Of a stretch of DNA of 64,000 nucleotides, positions 55,466 to 64,000 are shown piece by piece; within the stretch, counting starts at the first letter, position 1, and every line of letters starts with the position of its first letter. This DNA comes from Parafilimonas sp. GTDB lineage: Bacteria > Bacteroidota > Bacteroidia > Chitinophagales > Chitinophagaceae. The notes under the pieces are model-generated. The model ran no database searches and was not told the origin of the DNA. It saw only the letters and a list, made by a program, of their open reading frames with translations. The position numbers were made by a program, and so were the translations under genes. Location of the stretch: contig JAFMEZ010000002.1 in NCBI GenBank assembly GCA_017856455.1, positions 1-64,000 on the forward strand, read 5' to 3'.

Positions 55466-55696
55466 ATGAATGAGGTAATGATGAATGAAATGCTGCGGTA
55501 TTTCTATCATGAGCTCTCTTCAGCTGAATCAATCTCTTACGAGCATTTTTTAAACGATAATCCCTATTTGATGGAAATATATCAGAGCTATACACAAACA
55601 CTTGGTAAACTTTCTATCAGCAACTATTCACCATCCCAAGCCACCATAGACAACATTCTGCATTATGCGAATGTGGGGGAACTTCCAAATACATAA
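55466..55696 (+). CDS. Small hypothetical protein
   Basis: A 76-residue acidic, helical protein with no signal peptide and no recognised domain. ATG at 55466 preferred to TTG at 55460. Motif-like features: MLRYFYHELSSAES near the start and NILHYANVG near the end. Codon pattern and position between two same-strand genes support coding; function unknown. Confidence 0.6.
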   Translation: MNEVMMNEMLRYFYHELSSAESISYEHFLNDNPYLMEIYQSYTQTLGKLSISNYSPSQATIDNILHYANVGELPNT

Positions 55697-55730
55697 TTCA
55701 TTTTCGTTGTAACTTCCTTGCCAATTTATT

Positions 55731-56369
55731 ATGCGGATAAAGGAACGTTACGCTCACATCATCGATTATTTCAGTAAACATATTCCTGAGGCTGAAACTG
55801 AATTGATTTATGATAATCCCTTTCAGTTATTGGTTGCAGTAATTTTATCTGCACAGTGTACCGACAAGCGGGTAAATCTGACCACACCAAGGCTCTTTCA
55901 GCAGTTTCCTGATCCTGCTTCCCTGGCGGCAACAGATTTTGATACATTGTTCCCGCTCATCAGAAGTATTTCCTATCCAAATAACAAGACAAAACACCTG
56001 ATCGGGATGGCCAATATGCTGCTTGAAAAGTTTGGTGGAGCAGTACCCATGACGGTGGAGGAATTGGTCTTGTTGCCAGGGGTTGGAAGAAAAACTGCCA
56101 ACGTGATTACTTCAGTAATTGACAAACAACCCAATATGGCAGTAGATACCCATGTTTTCAGGGTTTCAGCAAGGTTGGGATTGACCAAAAATGCAAAGAC
56201 ACCTCTTGCAGCAGAAAAACAATTGGTCAAACATATTCCAGATGAATTGGTTCATAAAGCCCATCACTGGTTGATCCTTCACGGACGCTATACATGCCTT
56301 GCGAGGAGTCCAAAATGCAGTCAATGCGGACTCAAAGACCTGTGTAACTATAAAGGGGATAAAAAATAG
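55731..56369 (+). CDS. nth: Endonuclease III
   Basis: A 212-residue base-excision-repair DNA glycosylase/AP lyase acting on oxidised pyrimidines. Helix-hairpin-helix LPGVGRKTANV with catalytic Lys121, catalytic Asp139 in VDTH, and a 4Fe-4S cluster at Cys189, 196, 199 and 205 (spacing C-x6-C-x2-C-x5-C). Followed by transporter and oxidoreductase genes within about 30 bp each. Confidence 0.95.
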   Translation: MRIKERYAHIIDYFSKHIPEAETELIYDNPFQLLVAVILSAQCTDKRVNLTTPRLFQQFPDPASLAATDFDTLFPLIRSISYPNNKTKHLIGMANMLLEKFGGAVPMTVEELVLLPGVGRKTANVITSVIDKQPNMAVDTHVFRVSARLGLTKNAKTPLAAEKQLVKHIPDELVHKAHHWLILHGRYTCLARSPKCSQCGLKDLCNYKGDKK

Positions 56370-56401
56370 TTTTTTCAGTATCTTGAAGCACAAACTTGCA
56401 T

Positions 56402-57628
56402 ATGAAATCAAAAATTAACATTCAACTTTCTTTGATGATGTTCATGCAGTTCTTCGTATGGGGAGCATGGTATGGGCAAATGAGTAAGTACATGACTGAT
56501 CAATTGCATGCTACTGGTGATCAGGTTGGAAATGCATACGCAGCATTTTCGATTGCAATGATAGTAGCCCCGTTTTTTGTTGGCATGCTGGCTGACAGAT
56601 TTTTTCAAGCCCAAAAAGTACTTGGATTTTTAAATCTTGCAGGTGCTGCCATCTTATTTGTTCTTGTCAATATCAAAGATCCAGATACCTTCTTTTGGGT
56701 AATGCTTTTGTATTGCCTGACATTTGCTCCCACCATTGCATTGACGAGTTCCATCTCCATGCGAAATATGAAAAATCCTGAAAAGGAATTTCCAGCCATT
56801 CGCGTATTTGGAACCATTGCCTGGATTGCAGTTGTGAACCTGGTTGGATTCATGGGCGTTGGTGGTGAAGTGGTCATATTTCAAATCTCAATGGTATCTG
56901 CAGCTTTATTGGCTGTGCTATCTTTTTTCCTTCCAAAGACTCCTCCAACCGCAACTGGTCCAACAAGCTTTTCTCAGATCATCGGTAAGGATGCTTTTGT
57001 TTTGTTCAAAGACAAATCATTTTTGATTTTCTTTTTCTCTTCGGTATTGATTTGTATACCCTTACAGTTTTACTATCAATGGGCAAATCCTTCATTGACT
57101 GATGGGTATAAAATGGCATTCCCTACGCTTGATCCTACATCATTCAACATTGAAAACAAGATGTCACTCGGACAAGTTTCAGAGGTGTTGTTCATGTTAT
57201 TGTTGCCATTGGCCTATGCTCGTTTAGGAGTGAAAAAGATTTTAATTGTTGGATTGGTAGCATGGATCATCAGGTTCACCTTCTTTGGTTATGGTAATCC
57301 TGCAGGCAGTGAATGGATGTTGTATGCGGCTATTTTATTGCATGGTGTTTGTTACGATTTCTTTTTTGTAAGCGGAATGATTTATACTGATGCAAAAGCT
57401 GGTGAAAAAATTAAATCACAGGCACAAGGACTCATCTCTTTGGCAACATATGGATTAGGAATGCTCATTGGGTCTATCGTTGCTGGTAAAGTAAAAGATC
57501 AGTATACTGCTAATGAGGTAACCAATTGGTTAAATGTTTGGCTCGTACCTGCAGGGATTGCTGCAGTTATCTTAGTTTTGTTTTTATTGTTTTTTAAGGA
57601 TAATACAAGAACAGTTAAAGAATCTTAA
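56402..57628 (+). CDS. MFS transporter, nucleoside-permease (NupG) type
   Basis: A 408-residue membrane protein with about 12 helices and the NupG/XapB layout (opening LSLMMFMQFFVWGAWYGQM, then FLPKTPPTATG between halves). Related proteins import nucleosides with protons; some Bacteroidota members probably carry sugars. It is 24 bp upstream of a Gfo/Idh/MocA dehydrogenase, which suggests uptake and oxidation of the same sugar or nucleoside-like compound. ATG 56402 chosen over TTG 56396. Confidence 0.85.
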   Translation: MKSKINIQLSLMMFMQFFVWGAWYGQMSKYMTDQLHATGDQVGNAYAAFSIAMIVAPFFVGMLADRFFQAQKVLGFLNLAGAAILFVLVNIKDPDTFFWVMLLYCLTFAPTIALTSSISMRNMKNPEKEFPAIRVFGTIAWIAVVNLVGFMGVGGEVVIFQISMVSAALLAVLSFFLPKTPPTATGPTSFSQIIGKDAFVLFKDKSFLIFFFSSVLICIPLQFYYQWANPSLTDGYKMAFPTLDPTSFNIENKMSLGQVSEVLFMLLLPLAYARLGVKKILIVGLVAWIIRFTFFGYGNPAGSEWMLYAAILLHGVCYDFFFVSGMIYTDAKAGEKIKSQAQGLISLATYGLGMLIGSIVAGKVKDQYTANEVTNWLNVWLVPAGIAAVILVLFLLFFKDNTRTVKES

Positions 57629-57652
57629 CCCCAAAAAACTAAATTTCGACAC

Positions 57653-58843
57653 ATGGTGAAAATTGCAATGTTAGGTTCCGGTTTTATCGGAAGATTTTAT
57701 GCCGATTCTATTCAAGGTCTAAGGAGTAAAGACAGAATTGTATCCATTTATTCAAGGAGAGAAGAGCAAGCAAAGAAGTTTGCAGTAGATTATGGTTGTG
57801 ATCATTATACTACTGTCATGGAAGAATCTATCGCACATCCAGATGTGAACATGGTTTGTATTTCATTGCCGAATAATCTGCATGAAGAAGCAGTCAATCT
57901 TTGTATCAAACACAAAAAAGCTGTCATCACAACGAAACCACTTGGTAGAAATGCTGTTGAAGCAAAGCGCATGATGGATGCTGTTGAAAAAGCAGGCATA
58001 TTCAATGGATACTTAGAAGATCTTGTTTACACGCCTAAATTCTTAAAGGCATATGACAGTGTAAGAAATGGTGCACTAGGAAGAATTCTCTGGGCTAAAT
58101 CTCGCGAAACACATCCTGGCCCCCATAGTGATTGGTTCTGGGATATCGAGCAAGCAGGAGGTGGTTGTATTTTGGATTTGGGTTGCCACTGTGTTGAAAT
58201 CACCAGAAGCTATATTGGTAAGGATATCAAGCCAGTAGAAGTAATGTGTTGGGCTGATACACAAGTGAAACCAATCGATGCAGAAGATCATGCCATCGGT
58301 TTGGTGAAATATGAAAACGGCGCCATTGCTCAGTTTGAAGTGAGCTGGACATTCAGAGGTGGATTGGATTTGAGGGATGAGGTGATGGGAACAGAGGGAA
58401 CCATTTGGATCAATGGATTTTTAAGAACTGGATTTGATATGTTCACTACCGGAAAGGGTGCTGATTATGTTGCTGAAAAAGCTGAGAGCAATTCAGGTTG
58501 GTTGTTTCCGGTTGGAGATGAGCTCAATGAATTGGGATATAATCACATGTTTGCAGAAATGTTCACTTGTTTTGAAAAAGGAACAAGTCCAAGAGAAACA
58601 TTTTATGATGGATATGTTGTAAATGCAGTGTTGGATGCAGCTTACAGAAGTGCGAAATCAAAGCTCTGGGAACCTGTTAAGTTGGAAGAGTGGAGGGGTA
58701 AAGTTGGTGTAACCAAAGACAGCCATCTGATTGAGTTCGATAAAGATCATTATCTCGTTAAAGAGGAGATGACTCACTATGGTACTAAAAAGTTGATTTT
58801 AAAAGAGAAGACGACAGGTAAAATTGTAGAGCGAATTATTTAA
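57653..58843 (+). CDS. Gfo/Idh/MocA-family oxidoreductase
   Basis: A 396-residue NAD(P)-dependent dehydrogenase. N-terminal Rossmann fold with GSGFIGR (8-14), TTKPLGRN (the EKP-motif variant with Lys), a C-terminal alpha/beta domain with GGGCILDLGCHCVEI holding the catalytic His. Family members act on sugars and inositols. Partner of the upstream NupG-type transporter. Just after its stop is a hairpin made from heptamer units that probably ends transcription. Confidence 0.9.
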   Translation: MVKIAMLGSGFIGRFYADSIQGLRSKDRIVSIYSRREEQAKKFAVDYGCDHYTTVMEESIAHPDVNMVCISLPNNLHEEAVNLCIKHKKAVITTKPLGRNAVEAKRMMDAVEKAGIFNGYLEDLVYTPKFLKAYDSVRNGALGRILWAKSRETHPGPHSDWFWDIEQAGGGCILDLGCHCVEITRSYIGKDIKPVEVMCWADTQVKPIDAEDHAIGLVKYENGAIAQFEVSWTFRGGLDLRDEVMGTEGTIWINGFLRTGFDMFTTGKGADYVAEKAESNSGWLFPVGDELNELGYNHMFAEMFTCFEKGTSPRETFYDGYVVNAVLDAAYRSAKSKLWEPVKLEEWRGKVGVTKDSHLIEFDKDHYLVKEEMTHYGTKKLILKEKTTGKIVERII

Positions 58844-58854
58844 TAAGCATCTCA

Positions 58855-58902
58855 CAACTGTCAACCGTCAACTGTTATCTGTTAACAGTTGACGGTTTTT
58901 TT
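58855..58902 (+). terminator. Terminator built from heptamer units (dialect A)
   Basis: Six 7-nt units: CAACTGT, CAACCGT, CAACTGT, TATCTGT, TAACAGT, TGACGGT. The right part folds into a perfect 15-bp stem (58863-58877 with 58883-58897) with a 5-nt loop, followed by seven T. So a member of the heptamer family functions as an intrinsic terminator for the plus-strand operon. The korA stop codon abuts the T run. Confidence 0.85.
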
Positions 58903-60793
58903 ATAAGTATTTTCTGATCTCTTCTACCAATTCTGTTTTCGTTATTGGTGTTCCTTTGATTTTATTGTAACCTTTTGCATCAACGAAATAGGCGTCTCTA
59001 ATTATTTTGATTAACTGTCCGTTGTTGATTTCTGGGATCAATACAGTCTCAAAGTTTGCAAGAATTTTACCTAGATTTTTTGGGAAAGGTCTGAGGTATC
59101 TTACATGTGCATGTGAAACGGCATGCCCTTCGTGAATAAGTTCTTGTACGGCTGTTTTGATTGAACCAAATGTACTTCCCCAACCGAGTACCAGCACTTT
59201 ACCTTTTTCAGCACCACTGTCAATTTTTTGCTCTGGGATATAATCTGCTATTTTATCAACCTTTGCTTGTCTTGTTTTAACCATGTGCTGATGGTTTTCA
59301 GGATCATAGCTTACGTTGCCTGTGATATCTTGTTTTTCAATACCGCCAATTCTGTGTTCTAATCCTTTTGTACCTGGTACAGCCCAAGGTCTAACCAGCT
59401 TTTCATCTCGTTTGTATGGAAGGAATTTTTCTTCATCCTCATCCAATCCTTGCTTGAAACTTACTTTAATTTCTGGAAGATCTTCAGCTTTCGGAAATTT
59501 CCAAGGCTCTGCGCCATTGGCAATATAACCATCGCTTAAATACATCACAGGTGTCATGTGTTGCAATGCAATTCGTGTTGCTTCAAATATTGAATCAAAA
59601 CAATCACTTGGTGTAGATGCAGCAATGACTGGCATTGGACACTCTCCGTTTCTTCCATAGTATGCTTGCAACAAATCACTTTGTTCTGTTTTGGTTGGAA
59701 GCCCAGTTGATGGTCCACCTCTTTGTACATCAATGATCACCAATGGAATTTCCAACATCACAGCTAATCCCATTGCTTCTCCTTTCAATGCAATACCCGG
59801 ACCAGATGTAGTGGTAACACCAAGTGCACCGCCATAGCTTGCACCAATTGCGGAGGTGATACCAGCAATCTCATCTTCAGCTTGAAATGTTTTCACACCA
59901 AAGTTTTTCATTTTACTCAAGTCGTGTAAAATATCAGATGCAGGTGTGATAGGGTATGATCCCAAGAAAATTGGGAGTCCGCTTTTTTCTGAAGCGGCAA
60001 TCAATCCCATGGCCAATGCTTGATTGCCCATGATGGAACGATATGTTCCAGGCACCATTTTTGCTTTCTCAACTTTGTACCTGGTTGTGAAAGTTTCAGT
60101 GGTATCACCGTAATTATATCCTGCTTGCAATGATCTGAGATTTGCGTTCAGGATTTCATCTTTTTTCCCGAATTTATCTTTCAAGAAATTCAAAGTGCTT
60201 TCCATATCACGACTGTACATCCAATAGAGGAATCCAAGTACAAACATATTTTTTGCACGATCTTTTTCTTTGGTGCCCATTTGAATGTCTTTCAATGCCT
60301 CACGGGTCATTTTTGTGACATCCATTTTTATGACTTCAAAGCCAGAGAGGGATTCATCTTCTAATGGATTCACTCCATCCGGGTAATTTGCCAGTCTGAG
60401 ATTCTTCGCATCAAATCCATCCACATTCGCAATGATCTTACCACCTTTTTTGATTGCCTTTAAATTTGTTTTTAATGCAGCAGCATTCATTGCCACGAGT
60501 ACATCACATAGATCTCCGGGAGTGTAGATAGCGTCACTTGAAAACCTTAATTGATATCCACTTACTCCAGGAAGCGTTCCCTGAGGGGCTCTGATTTCGG
60601 CAGGAAAATCAGGGAAAGTTGCAAGATCGATTCCTAACATTGCAGTATTGTTGGTAAACTGACTTCCAGTCAGTTGCATTCCGTCGCCGCTGTCACCTGC
60701 AAATTTGATGACGATATCGCTCAGTAGCTCTTCTTTCCTTTGTGGCATGGTTTTTGTTTGAACTTTAACATGGTCGTACATGAAGGATTTCAT
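58901..60793 (-). CDS. korA: 2-oxoacid:ferredoxin oxidoreductase, fused gamma-alpha subunit (KorA)
   Basis: A 630-residue protein with a gamma domain (about 20-200, FAGDSGDGMQLTGSQF) fused to the alpha pyrimidine-binding domain (about 240-500, GSYPITPASDILH and ATTTSGPG-like TTSGPGIA). It makes succinyl-CoA and reduced ferredoxin from 2-oxoglutarate with a beta subunit. No beta subunit (KorB) is encoded in this window, although it is usually next to korA. The start could be at 60793 or at a later Met at 60748; the first is kept. Confidence 0.92.
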   Translation of the reverse strand: MKSFMYDHVKVQTKTMPQRKEELLSDIVIKFAGDSGDGMQLTGSQFTNNTAMLGIDLATFPDFPAEIRAPQGTLPGVSGYQLRFSSDAIYTPGDLCDVLVAMNAAALKTNLKAIKKGGKIIANVDGFDAKNLRLANYPDGVNPLEDESLSGFEVIKMDVTKMTREALKDIQMGTKEKDRAKNMFVLGFLYWMYSRDMESTLNFLKDKFGKKDEILNANLRSLQAGYNYGDTTETFTTRYKVEKAKMVPGTYRSIMGNQALAMGLIAASEKSGLPIFLGSYPITPASDILHDLSKMKNFGVKTFQAEDEIAGITSAIGASYGGALGVTTTSGPGIALKGEAMGLAVMLEIPLVIIDVQRGGPSTGLPTKTEQSDLLQAYYGRNGECPMPVIAASTPSDCFDSIFEATRIALQHMTPVMYLSDGYIANGAEPWKFPKAEDLPEIKVSFKQGLDEDEEKFLPYKRDEKLVRPWAVPGTKGLEHRIGGIEKQDITGNVSYDPENHQHMVKTRQAKVDKIADYIPEQKIDSGAEKGKVLVLGWGSTFGSIKTAVQELIHEGHAVSHAHVRYLRPFPKNLGKILANFETVLIPEINNGQLIKIIRDAYFVDAKGYNKIKGTPITKTELVEEIRKYL

Positions 60794-60824
60794 GTACTAT
60801 TATGAAATTAATTAATTTAGACTA

Positions 60825-60832
60825 CAAAATTA
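60825..60832 (-). promoter_or_regulatory. Candidate -7 box of korA
   Basis: TAATTTTG on the minus strand matches TAnnTTTG and is 31 nt before the korA ATG, in the 45-bp gap with the divergent Bax-inhibitor gene. Its -33 region would overlap that gene's first codons; no clear TTTG there. Confidence 0.4.
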
Positions 60833-60838
60833 CCCAAT

Positions 60839-61597
60839 ATGGCTCTATTCAATTCAAGTAATCCGACACTTTCGGAAAAATCATTTGGACGTGTAATCAA
60901 TATTCCTGGTTCGGGAAGCATGAGTTTTCGTGGGACACTCAATAAGTTTGGATTTTTGTTTTTAATGGTGATGGCAACTGCATTTTATGTGTGGAATGAG
61001 GCATCCGTTGGAAACAGTATACAAGGCTATATGATGGGCGGTGCGATAGGTGGATTGGTGCTGGCATTGGTGCTAATGTTTAAGCCAGTTTGGGCTCAAT
61101 TTCTTGCTCCTGCTTATGCTTTGTTAGAAGGACTGGTTATTGGTTCTATCTCAGCATTATATAACAATGCTTTTGCAAAGGTGGCGCCTGGCATCGTTAT
61201 GCAGGCTGTTATCTTGACCTTTGGAACTGCCATCGCAATGTATCTGTTGTACTCTTTCAGAATCATTCGTGTAACTGAAAAATTCAGATCAATCATGTTT
61301 GCTGCAATTGGTGGCATTGCATTGTTCTATCTTATCACGTTTATTTTATCTCTTTTCGGCGTTCATGTTCAAGGATTGCAGGGTGGAAGTATGTTGAGCA
61401 TTGGTATTTCAATTGCAATTACTGCTATTGCTGCACTAAGTTTATTGTTGGATTTTGACCGCATTGAGCAAGGTGCTTCTATGGGTGCACCAAAATATAT
61501 GGAGTGGTATTGTGCATTCGGACTATTGGTAACCATGGTTTGGTTGTATGTAGAAATTCTGCGTCTGTTGGGTAATATCTATGGTAGAAAAGAGTAG
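60839..61597 (+). CDS. Bax inhibitor-1 / YccA family membrane protein
   Basis: A 252-residue integral membrane protein with seven hydrophobic helices and the BI-1/YccA layout (LNKFGFLFLMVM, LEGLVIGSISALYNN, DFDRIEQGAS-type motif near 215). Members affect calcium leak, proteolysis or cell-death-related processes; role in bacteria unclear. The final RLLGNIYGRKE is the usual end. Divergent from korA, ends before a strong terminator. Confidence 0.9.
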   Translation: MALFNSSNPTLSEKSFGRVINIPGSGSMSFRGTLNKFGFLFLMVMATAFYVWNEASVGNSIQGYMMGGAIGGLVLALVLMFKPVWAQFLAPAYALLEGLVIGSISALYNNAFAKVAPGIVMQAVILTFGTAIAMYLLYSFRIIRVTEKFRSIMFAAIGGIALFYLITFILSLFGVHVQGLQGGSMLSIGISIAITAIAALSLLLDFDRIEQGASMGAPKYMEWYCAFGLLVTMVWLYVEILRLLGNIYGRKE

Positions 61598-61612
61598 TCT
61601 AGTACTGAATGA

Positions 61613-61649
61613 TAAAAAAAATCCCACTCATTTGAGTGGGATTTTTTTT
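61613..61649. terminator. Bidirectional Rho-independent terminator
   Basis: ATCCCACTCA (61621-61630) and TGAGTGGGAT (61633-61642) form a perfect stem with a 2-nt centre, flanked by A7 and T8. It separates the convergent Bax-inhibitor and AIM24 genes. Confidence 0.93.
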
Positions 61650-61669
61650 ATTGTATGATTTGCGTGATA

Positions 61670-62476
61670 TCAATATCCATCACCATCTAACATGTTTCCA
61701 ATCCCCCCTAAAATACTTCCTTCTTCTTTTCTGTTGAATGTTCCGTAAGACATGATTCTGCTTGCCAATCTGCTGATGGGAAGTGTTTGAATCCAAATTT
61801 TACCAGGACCCCTCAATGTGGCGAAGAATAAACCCTCACCTCCAAAAATGGTATTCTTGATTCCTCCAACAAACTCAATATCATAATCTACTGTTTGTGT
61901 AAATGCAACCAAACAACCGGTATCAATTTTTAATACTTCACCTGGAGTCAAATAACGCTCGAATACATGTCCACCTGCATGTACAAAGGCCATACCATCA
62001 CCTTCTAATTTTTGCATGATGAATCCCTCTCCACCAAAAAGACCAGTTCCTAGTCTTCTTTGAAACGCAATGCCAACTGAAACTCCTTTTGCTGCACACA
62101 AGAAAGAATCTTTCTGACAAATGATTCTGCCCTCTAATTGTTGCAGGTCTAATGGAATGATTTTACCAGGATAGGGAGAAGCAAAAGAAACTTTTTTCTT
62201 GCCTCCAACCATGTTGGTGAATGCTGTCATGAATAAACTTTCGCCAGTAAGCAATCTCTTACCTGCTGAAAAAAGTTTTCCAAGAACACCTTGGTTTTGG
62301 GTGGAACCATCTCCAAAGATGGTTTGCATTTGGATACCCTCATCCATCATCATGAAACTACCGGCTTCTGCGATGGCTGTTTCTTGAGGATCCAGTTCTA
62401 TTTCAACATATTGCATTTCTTCTCCAACAATCTTGTAATCGATTTCGTGGTTGGAGCGAGTTGTAAAGTTTTCCAT
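61670..62476 (-). CDS. AIM24 / TIGR00266 family protein
   Basis: A 268-residue beta-rich protein with the AIM24 pattern: [16 protein letters not shown] near 37-52, [22 protein letters not shown] near 155, and [27 protein letters not shown] near 210. Cytoplasmic, no signal peptide; related proteins are of unknown biochemical function. It lies downstream of an RND transporter gene on the same strand, separated by a heptamer array. Confidence 0.88.
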   Translation of the reverse strand: MENFTTRSNHEIDYKIVGEEMQYVEIELDPQETAIAEAGSFMMMDEGIQMQTIFGDGSTQNQGVLGKLFSAGKRLLTGESLFMTAFTNMVGGKKKVSFASPYPGKIIPLDLQQLEGRIICQKDSFLCAAKGVSVGIAFQRRLGTGLFGGEGFIMQKLEGDGMAFVHAGGHVFERYLTPGEVLKIDTGCLVAFTQTVDYDIEFVGGIKNTIFGGEGLFFATLRGPGKIWIQTLPISRLASRIMSYGTFNRKEEGSILGGIGNMLDGDGY

Positions 62477-62496
62477 ATTTTAAATTTATAATTAAA

Positions 62497-62545
62497 GTTA
62501 ACGGTTGACAGTTGACTGTTAACCGTTAACTGTCAACTGTTATTT
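62497..62545. repeat. Heptamer array, dialect A (7 units)
   Basis: GTTAACG, GTTGACA, GTTGACT, GTTAACC, GTTAACT, GTCAACT, GTTATTT. The stretch is nearly self-complementary (a 14-bp arm pair with one mismatch around a central C), so it can form a long hairpin. The last unit contains the stop codon (62540-62542) of the RND gene. It lies between two same-strand genes (RND, then AIM24). Confidence 0.85.
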
Positions 62546-64000
62546 CCCATTCCATACTGGTTTTCCTTGGATCTTTCTTACGAGGTACATGATACCTGTG
62601 AAAATAAAGAAGAATGGTCCAAGTAATCCTAGCAATGAAATCCATTTGCCTTGATAAAATTTCTGCATTGGTCTTTTCAATCTTTCAGCAATCAAATACA
62701 TTGCTGGAACGATCAATAAGGTCATGAAGAATGCAAATATCAATCCCCATATGATAGTAAGTGATAATGGTTTCCAGAATGCAACATTATCGCCACCAAA
62801 GAAGATATGTGGATTCAGATCTGTAAATAGTGTTACAAAGTTGATGTTAAAGCCAACAGCAAGGGGAATCAATGCCAATATTGCTGCAAGTGCTGTTAGC
62901 AATACTGGAACGATCCTGGTTTTACCAGCTTCAATAACAGCCTCTCTTGTTTTCATACCTCTTGCCCTCAGTTCATCTGCAAATTCAATGACAAGAATAC
63001 CGTTTTTCACAACGATACCAGAAAGTCCAACGATTCCAATACCACTTGTAACTGCTGCAAAAGTAGAGCGGAAGATTCCGTATCCAAGTAATACTCCTAT
63101 CAAACTGAACATGATTTCCGATAGTACAATCATTGTTCTGCTATAAGATCCAAATTGTAGGATTAAAATCAATAAGATAAAACCAACTGCTATGAACAAG
63201 GCATTACTTAAGAAGCCTGCAGTTTCTCTCAATTGTTCTTCTTCACCTGTTTGTGCAACAGATATTCCTTCAGCTTTTTCATTGAATACATCAATGTATT
63301 TTTTAATCTCAGTATTCACGCTTTGAGGAGTATAGCCTTGTGAAGTAAGTACATTCGAGTAAATGGTGATGACTCTTTTTTGTTCACTTCTTTTGATGCT
63401 TCCGTAGGTATTGCTGATATCAGATTTTACCACAGAGCTGATAGGGACTTGTTTGATCATTCCTGTAGTAAAATCTCTGTAAGTGATTCTCATATTCAAC
63501 AACTCAGATAAAGTTTTTCTCTGGGTTGCATCATTTCTTACAGTGATCTTATATTCTTCCTCTCCAATTTTTAATTTGGAAATTTCTTTTCCAAATAATG
63601 CTGTCCTGATTTCCAATCCCACCTGTGCAGTTGATATTCCCTGCATCAATGCTCTTTCTCTATCAACGGATAATCCAATTTCTGGATTGTTCAAATCAAT
63701 ATCAATTTTCAATTCTTCAACACCAGGAATATTTTTATCACTCAGATAATTTCTAAGTTTAATTGCAGTACTGGTAAGGTCCTCAAAGTTTTCACCAGTC
63801 ACTTCAATATTAATCGGACTCTTGGTGGGCGGACCATTACTTTCCTGTGCAACACTGATCTCAGCTGATGGAATACCTTTGATGGTCTGACGAACAGCAT
63901 CTAGGTATGGTGTGGTTGATTTACCATCTCTTTTTTCAAATGGTACAAAATTTACCTGTATTCTGCTCAACTCTGGACGAGTACTTCTGTCACCGCTATT
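62540..64000 (-). CDS. RND-family efflux transporter (AcrB/CusA type), C-terminal part
   Basis: At least 486 residues of the C-terminal half of an inner-membrane RND pump; the frame stays open to the window edge, so the N-terminus is missing. It includes the second porter domain (about the first 230 residues here, with ISTAQVGLEIRTALFGKEI), membrane helices of the second bundle (ILQFGSYSRTMIVLSEI, GIVGLSGIVVKNGILVIEF) and the final pair of helices before a short basic tail. RND proteins export drugs, metals or lipids with a periplasmic adaptor and outer-membrane channel. The subfamily cannot be fixed from this half. Confidence 0.92.
   Translation of the reverse strand, partial: NSGDRSTRPELSRIQVNFVPFEKRDGKSTTPYLDAVRQTIKGIPSAEISVAQESNGPPTKSPINIEVTGENFEDLTSTAIKLRNYLSDKNIPGVEELKIDIDLNNPEIGLSVDRERALMQGISTAQVGLEIRTALFGKEISKLKIGEEEYKITVRNDATQRKTLSELLNMRITYRDFTTGMIKQVPISSVVKSDISNTYGSIKRSEQKRVITIYSNVLTSQGYTPQSVNTEIKKYIDVFNEKAEGISVAQTGEEEQLRETAGFLSNALFIAVGFILLILILQFGSYSRTMIVLSEIMFSLIGVLLGYGIFRSTFAAVTSGIGIVGLSGIVVKNGILVIEFADELRARGMKTREAVIEAGKTRIVPVLLTALAAILALIPLAVGFNINFVTLFTDLNPHIFFGGDNVAFWKPLSLTIIWGLIFAFFMTLLIVPAMYLIAERLKRPMQKFYQGKWISLLGLLGPFFFIFTGIMYLVRKIQGKPVWNGK

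Overview
The window (about 64 kb, low GC, gene-dense) looks like a chromosomal segment of a member of the Bacteroidota, most likely family Chitinophagaceae. This is inferred from gene content (TonB-dependent receptor without SusD, DUF4834, YHYH and MORN-like lipoproteins, GH3-family adenylate enzyme, 1000-residue VPS10-type beta-propeller, tandem large amidohydrolases), from Bacteroidota-type promoters (TTTG, 19-nt spacer, TAnnTTTG) and from the near absence of Shine-Dalgarno sequences. I see no prophage, insertion sequence, integron or CRISPR array. No stretch over 300 bases lacks a gene; the longest gap is about 258 bases before rimP and is filled with repeats, a promoter and a leader hairpin.

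Layout. 1-54 is the 3' part of a tRNA-Met. 135-1940 is a minus-strand lipoprotein operon (YHYH protein, MORN-like protein, Sco1/SenC copper chaperone). 2109-9551 holds a cyanophycinase-like peptidase, a TonB-dependent receptor, an alkaline-phosphatase-fold enzyme, a large haem c/HEAT-repeat lipoprotein and a universal stress protein. 9604-16599 is a small glycan-processing region: a translationally coupled sulfatase, SGNH esterase and VOC operon, a lipocalin-like secreted protein, a DUF1080 protein and a second sulfatase. 16605-18510 carries a tocopherol-cyclase-like protein and small envelope proteins.

18681-26556 is a core housekeeping block: a very good promoter and leader hairpin, then rimP-nusA-infB, a SurA-like PPIase and a PurF-like amidotransferase. 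26558-32541 has two amidohydrolase-family proteins, a MurG-like glycosyltransferase and a divergent pair of very small genes. 32541-40301 includes a VPS10/BNR propeller protein, YceI, lipoprotein MsrB, adenylate kinase, and a SulP transporter with beta-carbonic anhydrase (probable bicarbonate module). 40370-46000 has fabG, GH3, lptB, metF and a TlpA-like thioredoxin. 46050-55033 has RlmD, an active rhomboid followed by a catalytically dead rhomboid, an EEP-family hydrolase, cysS, a membrane patatin and obg. 55100-64000 has an FtsB-like protein, nth, a nucleoside-type MFS transporter with a Gfo/Idh/MocA dehydrogenase, KorA, a Bax-inhibitor-1 protein, an AIM24 protein and the end of an RND transporter.

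The most unusual non-coding signal is a family of 7-nt-periodic arrays in at least five intergenic spaces (18.5, 36.4, 41.1, 58.9 and 62.5 kb). They come in two sequence dialects (GTTGACN/GTTAACN and GTTRTAN), usually as two opposing halves that can fold into long hairpins. They run right up to, and at two places into, stop codons of neighbouring genes. One of them forms a classical terminator.
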